Assembly: GCF_009650435.1 (NCBI RefSeq)
Contig: NZ_VVIP01000040.1
Location: 1 to 64,000 of the forward strand
Length of the DNA: 64,000 nt
Direction: 5' to 3'
Source of the DNA: Foetidibacter luteolus
GTDB lineage: Bacteria; Bacteroidota; Bacteroidia; Chitinophagales; Chitinophagaceae
Each line of letters begins with the position of its first letter. The first letter of the stretch is position 1. Positions 16,180 to 24,982 of the stretch are shown here, piece after piece. The notes below the pieces were generated by a model that was not told the DNA's origin, did not search any database, and worked only from the letters and a program-made list of their open reading frames with translations. Position numbers and translations under genes: made by a program.

Positions 16180-17511
16180 TCAGGCCATTTCTTCTGCCCA
16201 TTTATCCCGCTCGTCAGGCGATAGTTTCCATGGTGCAAAATTATTCTCTGTGTTACTGAACATGCTGTTCCATTCCTGCGGGGCATTACTTTCCTCCATT
16301 ACCAGGTAGCGGCGCAACTGGTAAATAATATCTAATGGGCTGATGCTGACCGGGCATTCTTCCACACATGCATTGCAGGTAGTGCAGGCACGTAATTCTT
16401 CTTCGGTAATATAGTCGCGTAGCAACGTTTTGTTATCATCAACAAACTGCTTGTTGGTATTAATGTTTTTTCCAATTTCTTCAGCACGGTCGCGGGTTTT
16501 CATCATTATCGTACGGGGGCTAAGCGCTTTGCCGGTAATGTTGGCCGGGCAGGCGGCAGAACAACGGCCGCATTCAGTGCAACTGTAAGCATCCAGCAGG
16601 TTTTTCCAGCTTAGATCAAAAACATCCTTAGCGCCAAATTTTTTATGTTGTTCCTGTGCCGCAGCATCGGCAGGCGGCACCATTTCAGGCTGCATGGCAT
16701 ACAATACTTCCTGCTGAATTTCGGGCATGTTGTGCATTTTACCGACAGGCTTTATACGGGCATAATACGCATTGGGGAAAGCCAGTATAATATGCAGGTG
16801 TTTGCTGTAGGGCAGGTAGTTTAAGAATGCGAAAATGCCAATAATATGCAGCCACCAGCAGGTGCGCTCAACAGCTACAAGGGCGTTATTGCCAAGGCTG
16901 TTAAGTAAAGGGTGTAAAAGCTGCGAAAAAGCGAAATTGCCGGTAAGGTATTCTGCATACTCGCCGTAGGCCCGTTGCTGCAGCAATGTGTCGGCAGCGT
17001 TCATGGTAAGAAACAGGCACATCAGCAGTATTTCTGTAAGTAATATATAGTTGGCATCGCTGCGCGGCCAGCCATCCAGGTCTTTGCTGATAAAGCGCCG
17101 CAGCCTGATGATGTTTCTTCTAACCAGGAAAACAACGCAAACGACAATTACGCCAACTGCCAAAAACTCAAAGGCATTAATGAGCCATTTGTACACGGGG
17201 CCTAATGGTTCCGCAAACAGGCGGTGTTTGCCGAGAATGCCATCCAGCACAATTTCCAGCACTTCCAGGTTAATGATGAGAAAGCCGGCATAGATAACAA
17301 AATGCATGACGGCCACCAGCGGGTTCTTAAACATTTTCTTTTGGCCAAAGGCAAGCAGCAATACGTTTTTCCAACGTTGCTGAGGGTTGTCATCAAGGTC
17401 TTCATCCCTGCCCAAAAAAATGTTCCTTTTTATTTCGCCTGCTTTTTTTATAAACAGCCATACAGCCAAAGCTGCTATAATAATAAACAAGGCTTCCTGT
17501 AAAATGTGCAT
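16180..17511 (-). CDS. Membrane-bound 4Fe-4S protein, heterodisulfide-reductase-like
   Basis: 443 residues. An N-terminal membrane part with about six helices (MHILQEALFIIIAALAVWLF; HFVIYAGFLIINLEVLEIVL; later VERTCWWLHIIGIFAFLNYL) resembles a NarI/HdrE-type cytochrome domain. A cytoplasmic ferredoxin-like domain follows with two 4Fe-4S motifs, CTECGRCSAACP and CTTCNACVEECP. In Bacteroidota such proteins are usually followed by a smaller CCG-domain Fe-S protein; here the next gene is the GH9 enzyme. Likely function: electron transfer between a quinone pool and a soluble partner. The exact reaction is unknown. Confidence 0.83.
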   Translation of the reverse strand: MHILQEALFIIIAALAVWLFIKKAGEIKRNIFLGRDEDLDDNPQQRWKNVLLLAFGQKKMFKNPLVAVMHFVIYAGFLIINLEVLEIVLDGILGKHRLFAEPLGPVYKWLINAFEFLAVGVIVVCVVFLVRRNIIRLRRFISKDLDGWPRSDANYILLTEILLMCLFLTMNAADTLLQQRAYGEYAEYLTGNFAFSQLLHPLLNSLGNNALVAVERTCWWLHIIGIFAFLNYLPYSKHLHIILAFPNAYYARIKPVGKMHNMPEIQQEVLYAMQPEMVPPADAAAQEQHKKFGAKDVFDLSWKNLLDAYSCTECGRCSAACPANITGKALSPRTIMMKTRDRAEEIGKNINTNKQFVDDNKTLLRDYITEEELRACTTCNACVEECPVSISPLDIIYQLRRYLVMEESNAPQEWNSMFSNTENNFAPWKLSPDERDKWAEEMA

Positions 17512-17612
17512 ACGGCAATAGTTGATATGCTAAGATAGCAGAGATGAATGAAAGGATGCGCCATGGCCCTGCAAATGCGCTGTATTTTTTAACGCATCCC
17601 ATAGCAATAAAG

Positions 17613-18554
17613 TTATCTTGAAGGTATGGGGATGCTTGCGGGTGTATCGCTGCCCAGGCCTGATTCATCTTCCTGTTGCCGCATTTCTTCGCTGGTAAGC
17701 CTGCTGCCATCGTGGCTCCACCCGGGTGGGCCAAACAAGTAATTAAATTTATCCTGCATGCTGATGCCATCCTGTTGTACGTCCTGCCACATTTGGTCCC
17801 ACTCGTGAAAAACAATGTTTACCGCATTGGGATTTTCTATGTTTTTGGTAAGCCCGTATTTAATGGGCTGGTACTCTTCTTCAGGTAACTCCGGTTGAAA
17901 AGTGCCGAAAAGCTTATCCCACACCACCAGGAACATACCCATATTTTTATCGAGGTATTTTGGATTGGAAGCATGATGCACACGATGGTGGGATGGTGTG
18001 ATTAATATGTGCTCCAGCCAGCCCATTTTCTTTATCATTTCCGTATGCACAAATATGCCCCATATTTGGGTGGCGGAATACATGAACACAATGTCAACCG
18101 GGTTAAAGCCCAGCCAGGCCAGCGGGATAAAATACATAAAGCGGTACAACGGCTGAAAAACTGAAGACCTGAAACCTACACTGAAATTGAGTTTTTCTGA
18201 ACTGTGATGCGTTACATGGGTAGCCCAGAAAAAGCGTATCTCATGGTCAAACCGGTGCAGCCAGTAGTAAATGAAATCTTCTGCCAGCAGCAGCAACAGC
18301 CAGTAACTAATGGGCTGGCGCCATTCCATAATGCGGTGCTCGTAAAAATACTGAAGGATAAGCCCCATGTAAATGGCCCTGAACAGCAAGTCAATACCGG
18401 AGTTGAGCAACATGAGGTAAATGTTGGTTACGGTATCTTTAAAAGTGTAGGCTTTTTTGTGCCCGATATGAGACAGCAACAACTCAAGGCCGATGATGAG
18501 GACATAAACCGGGGTGGATATGAGTATAAGCCATTGTTCTTTTACAGCTTCCAT
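17613..18554 (-). CDS. Sterol desaturase / fatty acid hydroxylase family protein
   Basis: 313 residues, integral membrane. The eight-histidine diiron signature is visible: HRFDHE, HVTHHSSEKLN and HHRVHHASNPKYLD, between hydrophobic helices (VLIIGLELLLSHIG; YWLLLLLAEDFIYYW). The family hydroxylates or desaturates lipids (sterols, fatty acids, carotenoids). The bacterial substrate is uncertain. ATG at 18554 lies about 20 bases past a palindromic -7 box shared with the divergent gene. Confidence 0.88.
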   Translation of the reverse strand: MEAVKEQWLILISTPVYVLIIGLELLLSHIGHKKAYTFKDTVTNIYLMLLNSGIDLLFRAIYMGLILQYFYEHRIMEWRQPISYWLLLLLAEDFIYYWLHRFDHEIRFFWATHVTHHSSEKLNFSVGFRSSVFQPLYRFMYFIPLAWLGFNPVDIVFMYSATQIWGIFVHTEMIKKMGWLEHILITPSHHRVHHASNPKYLDKNMGMFLVVWDKLFGTFQPELPEEEYQPIKYGLTKNIENPNAVNIVFHEWDQMWQDVQQDGISMQDKFNYLFGPPGWSHDGSRLTSEEMRQQEDESGLGSDTPASIPIPSR

Positions 18555-18573
18555 GCCAAGGGTTTAATTTGTC

Positions 18574-18589
18574 TATTTTTGCAAAAATA
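18574..18589. promoter_or_regulatory. Palindromic double -7 box for divergent genes
   Basis: TATTTTTGCAAAAATA is a perfect 16-bp palindrome containing TAnnTTTG on each strand, back to back. It lies in the 106-bp gap between the divergent sterol desaturase gene and the YkgJ-type gene, so one site could serve both directions. No -33 TTG is evident on either side. Confidence 0.45.
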
Positions 18590-18660
18590 GCCTTCTTAGC
18601 CCGAAATTGAATGTTAAGACAGGCAACTGAATATTTGTGTGGCTTAGCGAATATTATGTA

Positions 18661-19137
18661 ATGACAGAAGTAAAATTAGACAACTGGCAAAAGCGTTCTG
18701 CAGAAAAGCAGAAAGAATACAAAAAATTGCTGCAGCGTGCAGATAAAAATAAGTTGCTGAAACGCTTACCGCAACTGCATGAAGAGGCTTTTGAAAAAAT
18801 TGACTGTCTTAGCTGCGCAGCCTGTTGCAAGAACTATTCCCCACGTTTTAAAACGCCGGATATCAAACGCATCAGTAAGCACCTGGGCATGCGGGAGGGT
18901 AATTTTATAGAAACTTACCTGCGGCTGGATGATGATGGCGATTACGTAGTAAAGCAATCACCCTGCCCATTTTTAGGAGCTGACAATTTTTGCGGCATCT
19001 ACGAGGTACGGCCATCGGACTGTGAGCGGTTTCCCTACACGGATGAAGATGTGCTTATCAAGCGCCAGAATATAACCTTAAAAAACTCCAGCTTTTGCCC
19101 GATTGTATATTATGTGCTGGAAAGGCTGGGGGAATAG
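18661..19137 (+). CDS. YkgJ-family cysteine cluster protein
   Basis: 158 residues. Cysteines CLSCAACCKNY, SPCPFLG, CGIYEVRPSDC and FCPI form the CxxCxxCC...C...C pattern of the CxxCxxCC (YkgJ) family, thought to bind zinc or an Fe-S cluster. The frame is open from 18637, but ATG at 18661 (MTEVKLDNWQ) is the better start. Function of the family is unknown. It stands alone between a divergent gene and a family A repeat. Confidence 0.83.
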   Translation: MTEVKLDNWQKRSAEKQKEYKKLLQRADKNKLLKRLPQLHEEAFEKIDCLSCAACCKNYSPRFKTPDIKRISKHLGMREGNFIETYLRLDDDGDYVVKQSPCPFLGADNFCGIYEVRPSDCERFPYTDEDVLIKRQNITLKNSSFCPIVYYVLERLGE

Positions 19138-19203
19138 GTTGCCAGGCTGGATTTTGCCTTTTTGTTATACAGCCTGCCCACGTATAACAAAGCTGTTCCA
19201 CCA

Positions 19204-19281
19204 TGCCGAATAGAATTATCAGCCGTACAAGAGTGCGACGCAACCAAAGCCCCATAGTAGTTCCTGCTGCCGGGCCCATAA
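19204..19281 (-). repeat. Family A dispersed repeat, copy 6
   Basis: Inverted copy: CCGTACAAGAGTGCGACGCA through AGTTCCTGCTGCCGGGCCCAT (broken at the junction). It lies upstream of the antiporter gene. Confidence 0.65.
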
Positions 19282-19389
19282 GTATTCTTGTTACAACCAG
19301 AATACCCATCAAAAAAATACAATACAAAGGCGGGCACGTTGTTTTATTAGGCTGTTTGTACGAGTTTCTTATTTTTGAACGAACTGCCT

Positions 19390-21624
19390 ATGACGCATAT
19401 ACCTCATCTTATAAAAGACCTTGCGCTAATACTTGCTGCGGCCGGTATTGTTACTTTAATCTTTAAAAGGCTAAAGCAGCCGGTTGTATTGGGTTATGTG
19501 ATAGCAGGGTTTTTAATAGGCCCTAATTTTAAGCTATTTCCCACCATTACAGAAATAGAAGGTATCCGTACCTGGGCCGATATTGGCGTTATATTCCTGC
19601 TGTTTGCCCTGGGCCTTGAGTTTAGTTTTAAAAAGCTGGTTAAGGTAGGCGGCAGTGCCGCTGTTACCGGCCTTACTGAAATTAGCTGCATGTTTGCATT
19701 GGGCTTTTTTGCAGGCAGGTTAATGGGTTGGCCTATGCTCGACTGTATATTTCTCGGAGGTATTATTTCAATTTCTTCTACCACTATCATCTTCCGCGCA
19801 TTTGATGAGCTTGGCCTTAAAACCAGGAAGTTTGCCAACCTGGTATTAGGTGTGCTGGTTATAGAAGACCTGGTGGCCATATTGTTAATGGTATTACTGT
19901 CAACCGTGGCGGTAAGCAAGCAGTTTGAGGGGAAAGAAATGATTTTTTCCATTTTTAAGCTGGTGTTTTTTTTAAGCCTTTGGTTTTTGTCGGGCATATT
20001 TTTATTGCCCACTTTTTTAAAGCGCACCTCCAAATTACTTACCAGCGAAACGCTGTTAATCGTGTCGCTGGCACTATGCCTGGGTATGGTGCTGCTGGCA
20101 GGCAGTGTTGGCTTTTCATCGGCGCTTGGCGCATTTATCATGGGCTCTATACTTGCAGAAACGCCGCAGGCAGAAAAAATTGAGCATCAGCTTGCATCGG
20201 TAAAAGATTTGTTTGGCGCCGTGTTTTTTATATCGGTAGGTATGCTCATTAAGCCCGACCTGCTTTTGGAGCATGCCATACCCGTACTTATTCTTACGTT
20301 GGCTGTTGTTTTTGGCAAAACTATTTTTGTTAGCCTGGGTGCTTTATTATCAGGCCAGCCTTTAAAACAATCTGTGCAGGCCGGCACCAGTATGAGCCAG
20401 ATAGGGGAGTTCTCTTTTATTATCGCCAACCTTGGCCTGTCCTTAAAAGTTACCAGCAATTACCTGTACCCCATAGCGGTGGGCGTTTCTGTTATTACCA
20501 CTTTTACCACACCTTATATGATGCGGCTTGCCGAGCCTTTGCACCAGTTTTTAGAAAAAACACTGCCTGCCAAATGGGTGTATGGGCTTAACCGTTACAG
20601 CTCTAATATGCAAACCCTGCAGAGCGAAAGCGACTGGCGCATCGTAGTTAGAAGTTACCTGCAATTGATATTGTTAAACTCTGTTATCATTATTGCCTGT
20701 ATATTGCTGGTATCGCAGTATGCTGCGCCTTTCATTGAGGCCAAACTGCAAAACCCGCTAACGGCAAAAGTGGCAACGGCTATTGTTGCGCTGGCTTTTA
20801 TGATGCCTTTTTTATGGGCATTAACAGCTAAAAAAATTCATAGCTCTGCCTATACGCAACTGTGGCTTGACAGTAAGTATAACCACGGCCCGCTGGTGTT
20901 GCTGGAAGTATCGCGTAACATAATAGCTGTGCTGCTGCTGGGCTTTTTGTTGCGCAGGCTTTTTTCGGTACAGGTAGCCTTTGTTGGGGCGCTTATTGTT
21001 ATGCCCATTATACTGTACATTTTCCGGCAAAAGCTGGAGAAATTTTATAACCGTATTCAAACCCGTTTCCTGCATAACCTTAACCAGAAAGAGATAGAGG
21101 AAAATGCCAAATCCCTTAACTTTTGGGATGCGCATATTGTTGACTTTACGGTTGGCGCCCACGCAGATTTTACGGGCAAAACACTGGAAGAACTTGCCTG
21201 GCGGGAACAGTATGGCATTAACGTAGCTTTTATTGACAGGGCCGGAAAAATTTTGCATGCGCCATCAAGGTTTGAAAAACTGTTTCCTTACGACAGGATT
21301 GGCGTTCTTGCTACAGACCAGCAACTGCAGCAGTTTAAACCCGTTATTGAAGGCATCAACGTAAGCTGGATGAATATGCCGGAAGAAGACACCGAAAACA
21401 TTGGCCTTATGAGCATTGTTATTGATGAACATACAAGGCTTAAGGGCCAGTCTATACGAAGGTCTGGCATAAGGGAAAAAACCGATGGCCTTGTGGTAGG
21501 TATTGAGCGTAACAATGAGCGGATTTTAAACCCGGCGTCAGACACTGTTTTTGAATGGGATGATGTGGTTTGGCTGGTGGGTAACAGGCGTAAAATTAAA
21601 GAGATATATACCCTCGATTCATAG
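19390..21624 (+). CDS. CPA2-family cation:proton antiporter with two TrkA-C domains
   Basis: 744 residues. An N-terminal antiporter domain of about 12 helices (KQPVVLGYVIAGFLIGPN, DIGVIFLLFALGLEFSFKKL, VIEDLVAI, FSSALGAFIMGSILAETP, QIGEFSFIIANLGL) matches KefB/NapA-like members. The C-terminal cytoplasmic part holds two TrkA-C-like repeats, about 590-660 (GKTLEELAWREQYGINVAFI) and 675-740 (KGQSIRRSGIREKTDGLVVG), without the NAD-binding TrkA-N domain. Predicted role: Na+/H+ or K+/H+ exchange with ligand gating. The frame opens at a TTG (19375); ATG at 19390 is preferred. A TATTTTTG box at 19370 is close by. Confidence 0.87.
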   Translation: MTHIPHLIKDLALILAAAGIVTLIFKRLKQPVVLGYVIAGFLIGPNFKLFPTITEIEGIRTWADIGVIFLLFALGLEFSFKKLVKVGGSAAVTGLTEISCMFALGFFAGRLMGWPMLDCIFLGGIISISSTTIIFRAFDELGLKTRKFANLVLGVLVIEDLVAILLMVLLSTVAVSKQFEGKEMIFSIFKLVFFLSLWFLSGIFLLPTFLKRTSKLLTSETLLIVSLALCLGMVLLAGSVGFSSALGAFIMGSILAETPQAEKIEHQLASVKDLFGAVFFISVGMLIKPDLLLEHAIPVLILTLAVVFGKTIFVSLGALLSGQPLKQSVQAGTSMSQIGEFSFIIANLGLSLKVTSNYLYPIAVGVSVITTFTTPYMMRLAEPLHQFLEKTLPAKWVYGLNRYSSNMQTLQSESDWRIVVRSYLQLILLNSVIIIACILLVSQYAAPFIEAKLQNPLTAKVATAIVALAFMMPFLWALTAKKIHSSAYTQLWLDSKYNHGPLVLLEVSRNIIAVLLLGFLLRRLFSVQVAFVGALIVMPIILYIFRQKLEKFYNRIQTRFLHNLNQKEIEENAKSLNFWDAHIVDFTVGAHADFTGKTLEELAWREQYGINVAFIDRAGKILHAPSRFEKLFPYDRIGVLATDQQLQQFKPVIEGINVSWMNMPEEDTENIGLMSIVIDEHTRLKGQSIRRSGIREKTDGLVVGIERNNERILNPASDTVFEWDDVVWLVGNRRKIKEIYTLDS

Positions 21625-21689
21625 AGTAAGCAAATACTTTTGGGCTTTCGGCAGGGGAAGCTTTAATGATACTGCAGTCCCGGCTTTTC

Positions 21690-21800
21690 ACTGCAACTCC
21701 GCCGCAAAATCCAGTGCACAAGGGCCTCAGCGGGGTTTCCGTTTCAATCCGGCAGCCATTATGCTGTATAACTTTTTTCAGCTTTTCCCACCATGTAGAT
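21690..21800 (+). repeat. Degenerate family B repeat
   Basis: CGGCTTTTC..., then GGGCCTCAGCGGGG and CCGTTTCAATCC align in order with the central and right parts of the other family B copies. It is shorter and more diverged, and fills the gap between the antiporter gene end and the convergent lipoprotein gene. Confidence 0.5.
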
Positions 21801-21806
21801 TAAGGC

Positions 21807-22217
21807 TTATGGGTTTTCATCATACTGCATATTAAACAAAACTTCAGTTACTTTAAGGTTGCTGCAAAGGCTGTCAAATGCACCTTTCGTTAATGGCCCA
21901 TGCACAGGCTTGTTTTGAAATTCACCATCCGTTATTTCAATAAGATAATAATTGGTAACCGAGGTATCCGGCTTTGATGCATACTCCGCAACCGGGTGTT
22001 GTTTGGCGAAGATGAATTTATTGTTGTGGCCCACGGCAAATACATAAGCCGGTACAAGGCTTTCATTTTTGTAGATGCTGCGGGTTATAATTGCCTTAGT
22101 CCATGTGGCTTTATAACCGCCGGTTATAATGGTTGAGCCGGAATTGCTTACGCAGGCACAGAAACTAATTACAGATAACACAATGGCAAAAGGTATAACG
22201 GATGTACTTGCTTTCAA
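21807..22217 (-). CDS. Small lipoprotein, unknown function
   Basis: 136 residues. The signal peptide MKASTSVIPFAIVLSVISFCAC ends at a lipobox-like site (SFCAC), then SNSGST. The mature domain has FAVGHNNKFIFAKQHPV and TNYYLIEI, a pattern also seen in small DUF3997-like periplasmic proteins, though that match is tentative. Probably anchored in the outer or inner membrane. Convergent with the antiporter gene. Confidence 0.65.
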   Translation of the reverse strand: MKASTSVIPFAIVLSVISFCACVSNSGSTIITGGYKATWTKAIITRSIYKNESLVPAYVFAVGHNNKFIFAKQHPVAEYASKPDTSVTNYYLIEITDGEFQNKPVHGPLTKGAFDSLCSNLKVTEVLFNMQYDENP

Positions 22218-22325
22218 GGTGATGGTTTTAGTGCCGGGTTAAAAATGCCGGGCAATTACATGCAGAGATAACCGTGCCGGATTTTAACTTTAAACAATGT
22301 TTAAAATTCTTCTCAAAAAAATCAA

Positions 22326-22354
22326 TTGAGAAAAAACTTCAACCCTTATCTTTG
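22326..22354 (+). promoter_or_regulatory. Promoter of the SRP RNA gene
   Basis: TTG at 22326-22328 and TATCTTTG at 22347-22354 are separated by 18 bases, an excellent match to the Bacteroidota -33/-7 consensus (TTG, about 19 bases, TAnnTTTG). The first base of the RNA, inferred independently from its closing stem, is six bases past the -7 box. Confidence 0.78.
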
Positions 22355-22359
22355 CGCCC

Positions 22360-22454
22360 GGCAGGTCTTACACGACCAGCTCCTGCTGAACCCTCCCAGG
22401 GCAGGAATGCAGCAAGAGTAGGCGGTTGTAGCGGTGCGATGTAATAAGCCTGCC
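22360..22454 (+). ncRNA. ffs: Signal recognition particle RNA, small bacterial (4.5S) type
   Basis: The universally conserved SRP domain is present: the asymmetric-loop region around CAGGGCAGGAATGCAGCAAG, with GTAGCGGTGC on the 3' side. The ends GGCAGG and CCTGCC pair to close the stem. About 95 nt, without an Alu domain. It acts with Ffh to target nascent membrane proteins. A T-rich tail (GATTTTTTCT) follows and would terminate transcription. Confidence 0.92.
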
Positions 22455-22538
22455 GATTTTTTCTAACCTTGATGTGACGATTCACGCCTACATAATGATT
22501 GCCGGTATGATGACCACATTATATATCCCCTTTATAGT

Positions 22539-23189
22539 ATGAAGTTTTTTATAGACACTGGAAATCTCTCTCAAATTAAAGAAGCAAACGACTTAGGTAT
22601 TTTAGATGGTGTTACCACAAACCCTTCACTGATGGCCAAAGAAGGCATCAAAGGTGAAGAAGCTATAACCAATCACTACAAAGCTATTTGCGATATAGTT
22701 GATGGCGATGTAAGCGCCGAAGTGCTTACCACCAGTTTTGATACAATTGTTGAAGAAGGCAAGAAACTTGCCGCTATTCATCCAAACATCGTTGTTAAAG
22801 TGCCCATGATAAAAGAAGGGGTAAAAGCCATTAAATGGTTTACTGATAACGGTATTAAAACTAACTGTACGCTGGTGTTTTCTGCAGGCCAGGCAATATT
22901 GGCAGCTAAGGCCGGCGCTAAATATGTTTCTCCGTTTCTTGGCCGTATTGATGACAGTGGCTGGGATGGAATGGAACTTATTGGACAGATAGCCCGTATT
23001 TATAAAGTGCAGGGCTTTAAAACAGAAATACTGGCCGCATCTATCCGTAACCCGCTGCACATTATTCGTGCCGCTGAGTTGGGCGCCCATGTTTGCACCT
23101 GCCCGCTGGAGCCTATTATGGGCCTGCTGAAACACCCGCTGACAGATATTGGCCTCGCCAAATTTTTGGAAGACGCGAAGAAAATGTAA
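22539..23189 (+). CDS. fsa: Fructose-6-phosphate aldolase / transaldolase-like protein
   Basis: 216 residues, the short TalC/FSA form of the transaldolase family. [40 protein letters not shown] with the Schiff-base lysine, [19 protein letters not shown] and ISPF-like [10 protein letters not shown] are all canonical. It would cleave fructose 6-phosphate to dihydroxyacetone and glyceraldehyde 3-phosphate, or act as transaldolase; short-form proteins can do either. Cytosolic and monocistronic, with a terminator about 25 bases downstream. Confidence 0.9.
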   Translation: MKFFIDTGNLSQIKEANDLGILDGVTTNPSLMAKEGIKGEEAITNHYKAICDIVDGDVSAEVLTTSFDTIVEEGKKLAAIHPNIVVKVPMIKEGVKAIKWFTDNGIKTNCTLVFSAGQAILAAKAGAKYVSPFLGRIDDSGWDGMELIGQIARIYKVQGFKTEILAASIRNPLHIIRAAELGAHVCTCPLEPIMGLLKHPLTDIGLAKFLEDAKKM

Positions 23190-23213
23190 GAAATCAAGCT
23201 CAAGTTTATACAC

Positions 23214-23245
23214 AGCGCCCTGTTTAAGCGGGGCGTTTGTTTTTG
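23214..23245 (+). terminator. Rho-independent terminator after the aldolase gene
   Basis: A 6-bp GC stem (CGCCCT with GGGGCG), nine-base loop including TTTAAG, then a T-rich tail. Confidence 0.7.
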
Positions 23246-23294
23246 CTGGGGTAGTATAAGTAAGTGATTGAAGTAAGGTGGATGTTGCCATGAA

Positions 23295-23362
23295 AATATG
23301 TCGTACAAGTGTGCGACGCAAGGGACGCCTCATAGTACCACCTCCTGCCGGGCCCATAAAAA
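23295..23362 (-). repeat. Family A dispersed repeat, copy 7
   Basis: Inverted copy with GTACAAGTGTGCGACGCAAG and CTCCTGCCGGGCCCATAAA, between two convergent gene ends. Confidence 0.65.
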
Positions 23363-23369
23363 TGCTTTT

Positions 23370-24431
23370 TTACTGTTCCATTTCATTCAATTTATCATCT
23401 ACAGGTTTAAGCAATTCCTTTGTTTTGGGATTGGGTGTAAATCTCCTGGCAAGGGTTAACCTGAAGTTGCCGCTGGTAATGCGGTAAGACAATGCTTCAG
23501 ATTGCCCGTGGATAGCTACAGAACTGTTTACCAGCGCCAGTTGTATATTCCATTTTTCGCTGTTGTATCCTGCTGCCAGCCTGAATGTTGCGTTAGGGGC
23601 AATATTAAATTTATCCAGGGTAGCAGTGTCAGTAAATTCTCTTGCCGTACCAACTTCCAGGGTGGTAGCCAGCCCGCCGGTGGCAAAAAAATGTTCGTCG
23701 TAAACATACGTGTAAGCATAGGAAACACCCGGCCCGGCCTTAAAAAAATGGATACCGGTTACGCAGTTTTGAGGTATGGTAGATGGCATGCCTTCCGGTA
23801 TAAGCAGGCCTGCCGCGTTTACACTGCCGTAATAGGCTGTAAAGCCTGCCAATACAGATCCTGCTGATTTTTTCTGCCATTCATTTTGCGTCATGGCTGC
23901 CCGGTACGAAAAATTTTCGCCATTAAATATGCGCCAGATACCGCCGCCCACAACGGTAACGCGTAAATCCGGGTTAGTGTAATACGCCGTGCCCGGCACA
24001 ATACCTTTTTCACGGATATAAAAGCCTTTGTAGGTTTGCCATATTGCATCAATCGTCCAGTTGCGGGTGTAAATATTAGACTGAAGGTCAAAAAACCGGG
24101 TAGTACCTTTATCTGCATCCCGCCCAAACAGTCCAAGTCCCAGGTTAAGGGTAATGGCCCTGTAAGTAACGCCTGCACCCATGTTCCAGTTGGTATTAGG
24201 GCTGTAGCGGAAATAACCACGCTCCCCGCTGCCATTTATTCGTAGCGAGTTTATACGGTCCCCGATAAAAACCCTGGTTGTAATTTTATCGTCAAATGTT
24301 TGTATAGGATTGCTGTGGGCTTTTTGGGGTTGGTTTTTTACTGTGTCTTTACGGTATTGCCCGTTAACTGTTGTAACAATGCCTGTTAACAATAAAAGCA
24401 TGCAACCCGTGCCAGTTTTCATGTTATTCAT
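23370..24431 (-). CDS. DUF4421-like outer-membrane beta-barrel protein
   Basis: 353 residues with a signal peptide (MNNMKTGTGCMLLLLTGIV, then TTVNGQ). Alternating aromatic/hydrophobic strands fill the mature region: FRYSPNTNWNMGAGVTYRAI, ITLNLGLGLFG, FFDLQSNIY, VSYAYTYVYDEHFFATGG, FRLTLARRF. The order and the SPN..NMG.GVTYR segment fit DUF4421 proteins of Bacteroidota, predicted barrels of unknown role. No neighbours suggest a pathway. Confidence 0.72.
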   Translation of the reverse strand: MNNMKTGTGCMLLLLTGIVTTVNGQYRKDTVKNQPQKAHSNPIQTFDDKITTRVFIGDRINSLRINGSGERGYFRYSPNTNWNMGAGVTYRAITLNLGLGLFGRDADKGTTRFFDLQSNIYTRNWTIDAIWQTYKGFYIREKGIVPGTAYYTNPDLRVTVVGGGIWRIFNGENFSYRAAMTQNEWQKKSAGSVLAGFTAYYGSVNAAGLLIPEGMPSTIPQNCVTGIHFFKAGPGVSYAYTYVYDEHFFATGGLATTLEVGTAREFTDTATLDKFNIAPNATFRLAAGYNSEKWNIQLALVNSSVAIHGQSEALSYRITSGNFRLTLARRFTPNPKTKELLKPVDDKLNEMEQ

Positions 24432-24495
24432 ATATTTCCAAAGTAGTGTGAATGTGTTAAGCTACTATTATACCAAAATCAGCGTTCAGTTGTTG

Positions 24496-24503
24496 TACAT
24501 TTG
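24496..24503 (+). promoter_or_regulatory. Candidate -7 promoter box
   Basis: TACATTTG matches TAnnTTTG and would start a transcript about 15 bases before the ATG at 24525. No -33 element is clear. Confidence 0.38.
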
Positions 24504-24524
24504 GCTTTTTCATATTCTTTGGAG

Positions 24525-24962
24525 ATGTATAAAACGGTTATAGCACTTTATCTTATTGTATTCTCAGCTTATGTTTTGTTTACCCGCCAGCCGGATTACT
24601 TCAACGGCGAACAAATACAGGCATCTATTAAAAAAATGGCGGATTCCACATCCGGAAAAGCAGTAAATAAAGCTATTTTTTCTGTTAAGAAAAAAGAATA
24701 TGCGGTTAATGCGGACTATTTGTTCCGCAGCTATCAGCCAAATGAGGCTGTAATGGTAATTTATGAGCCCGCCCATCCTGAAAAAGGGGCCATATATAGC
24801 TGGTGGGGTTATTGGATTACCTGGAAAGAATTAACAGCTTCACTGGTGTTGTTTATTGTATTGTTCCAGGTGGCGGTTAACATTACAAAAAACCCGGCGC
24901 CTGAGGCTTTGATAGAGGAACTTGAGGCCAAACCACTTCGCCGCAGAAAATACACCGGTTAA
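24525..24962 (+). CDS. Membrane protein, unknown function (DUF3592-like)
   Basis: 145 residues with one helix at each end (MYKTVIALYLIVFSAYVLF; TASLVLFIVLFQVAVNI) around an exported domain carrying VIYEPAHPEKGAIYSWWGYW, which resembles the conversion-like domain of DUF3592 proteins. The ATG at 24525 is preceded directly by GGAG; the in-frame TTG at 24501 is unlikely. The DMT-family gene follows after 20 bases and is probably cotranscribed. Confidence 0.65.
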   Translation: MYKTVIALYLIVFSAYVLFTRQPDYFNGEQIQASIKKMADSTSGKAVNKAIFSVKKKEYAVNADYLFRSYQPNEAVMVIYEPAHPEKGAIYSWWGYWITWKELTASLVLFIVLFQVAVNITKNPAPEALIEELEAKPLRRRKYTG

Positions 24963-24982
24963 TTAAATTTCAACAGTTACCT

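Noticed and set aside
22626..23357. 243-residue minus-strand frame over the aldolase gene
   Set aside because: It is antisense to a well-supported enzyme and includes a family A repeat.
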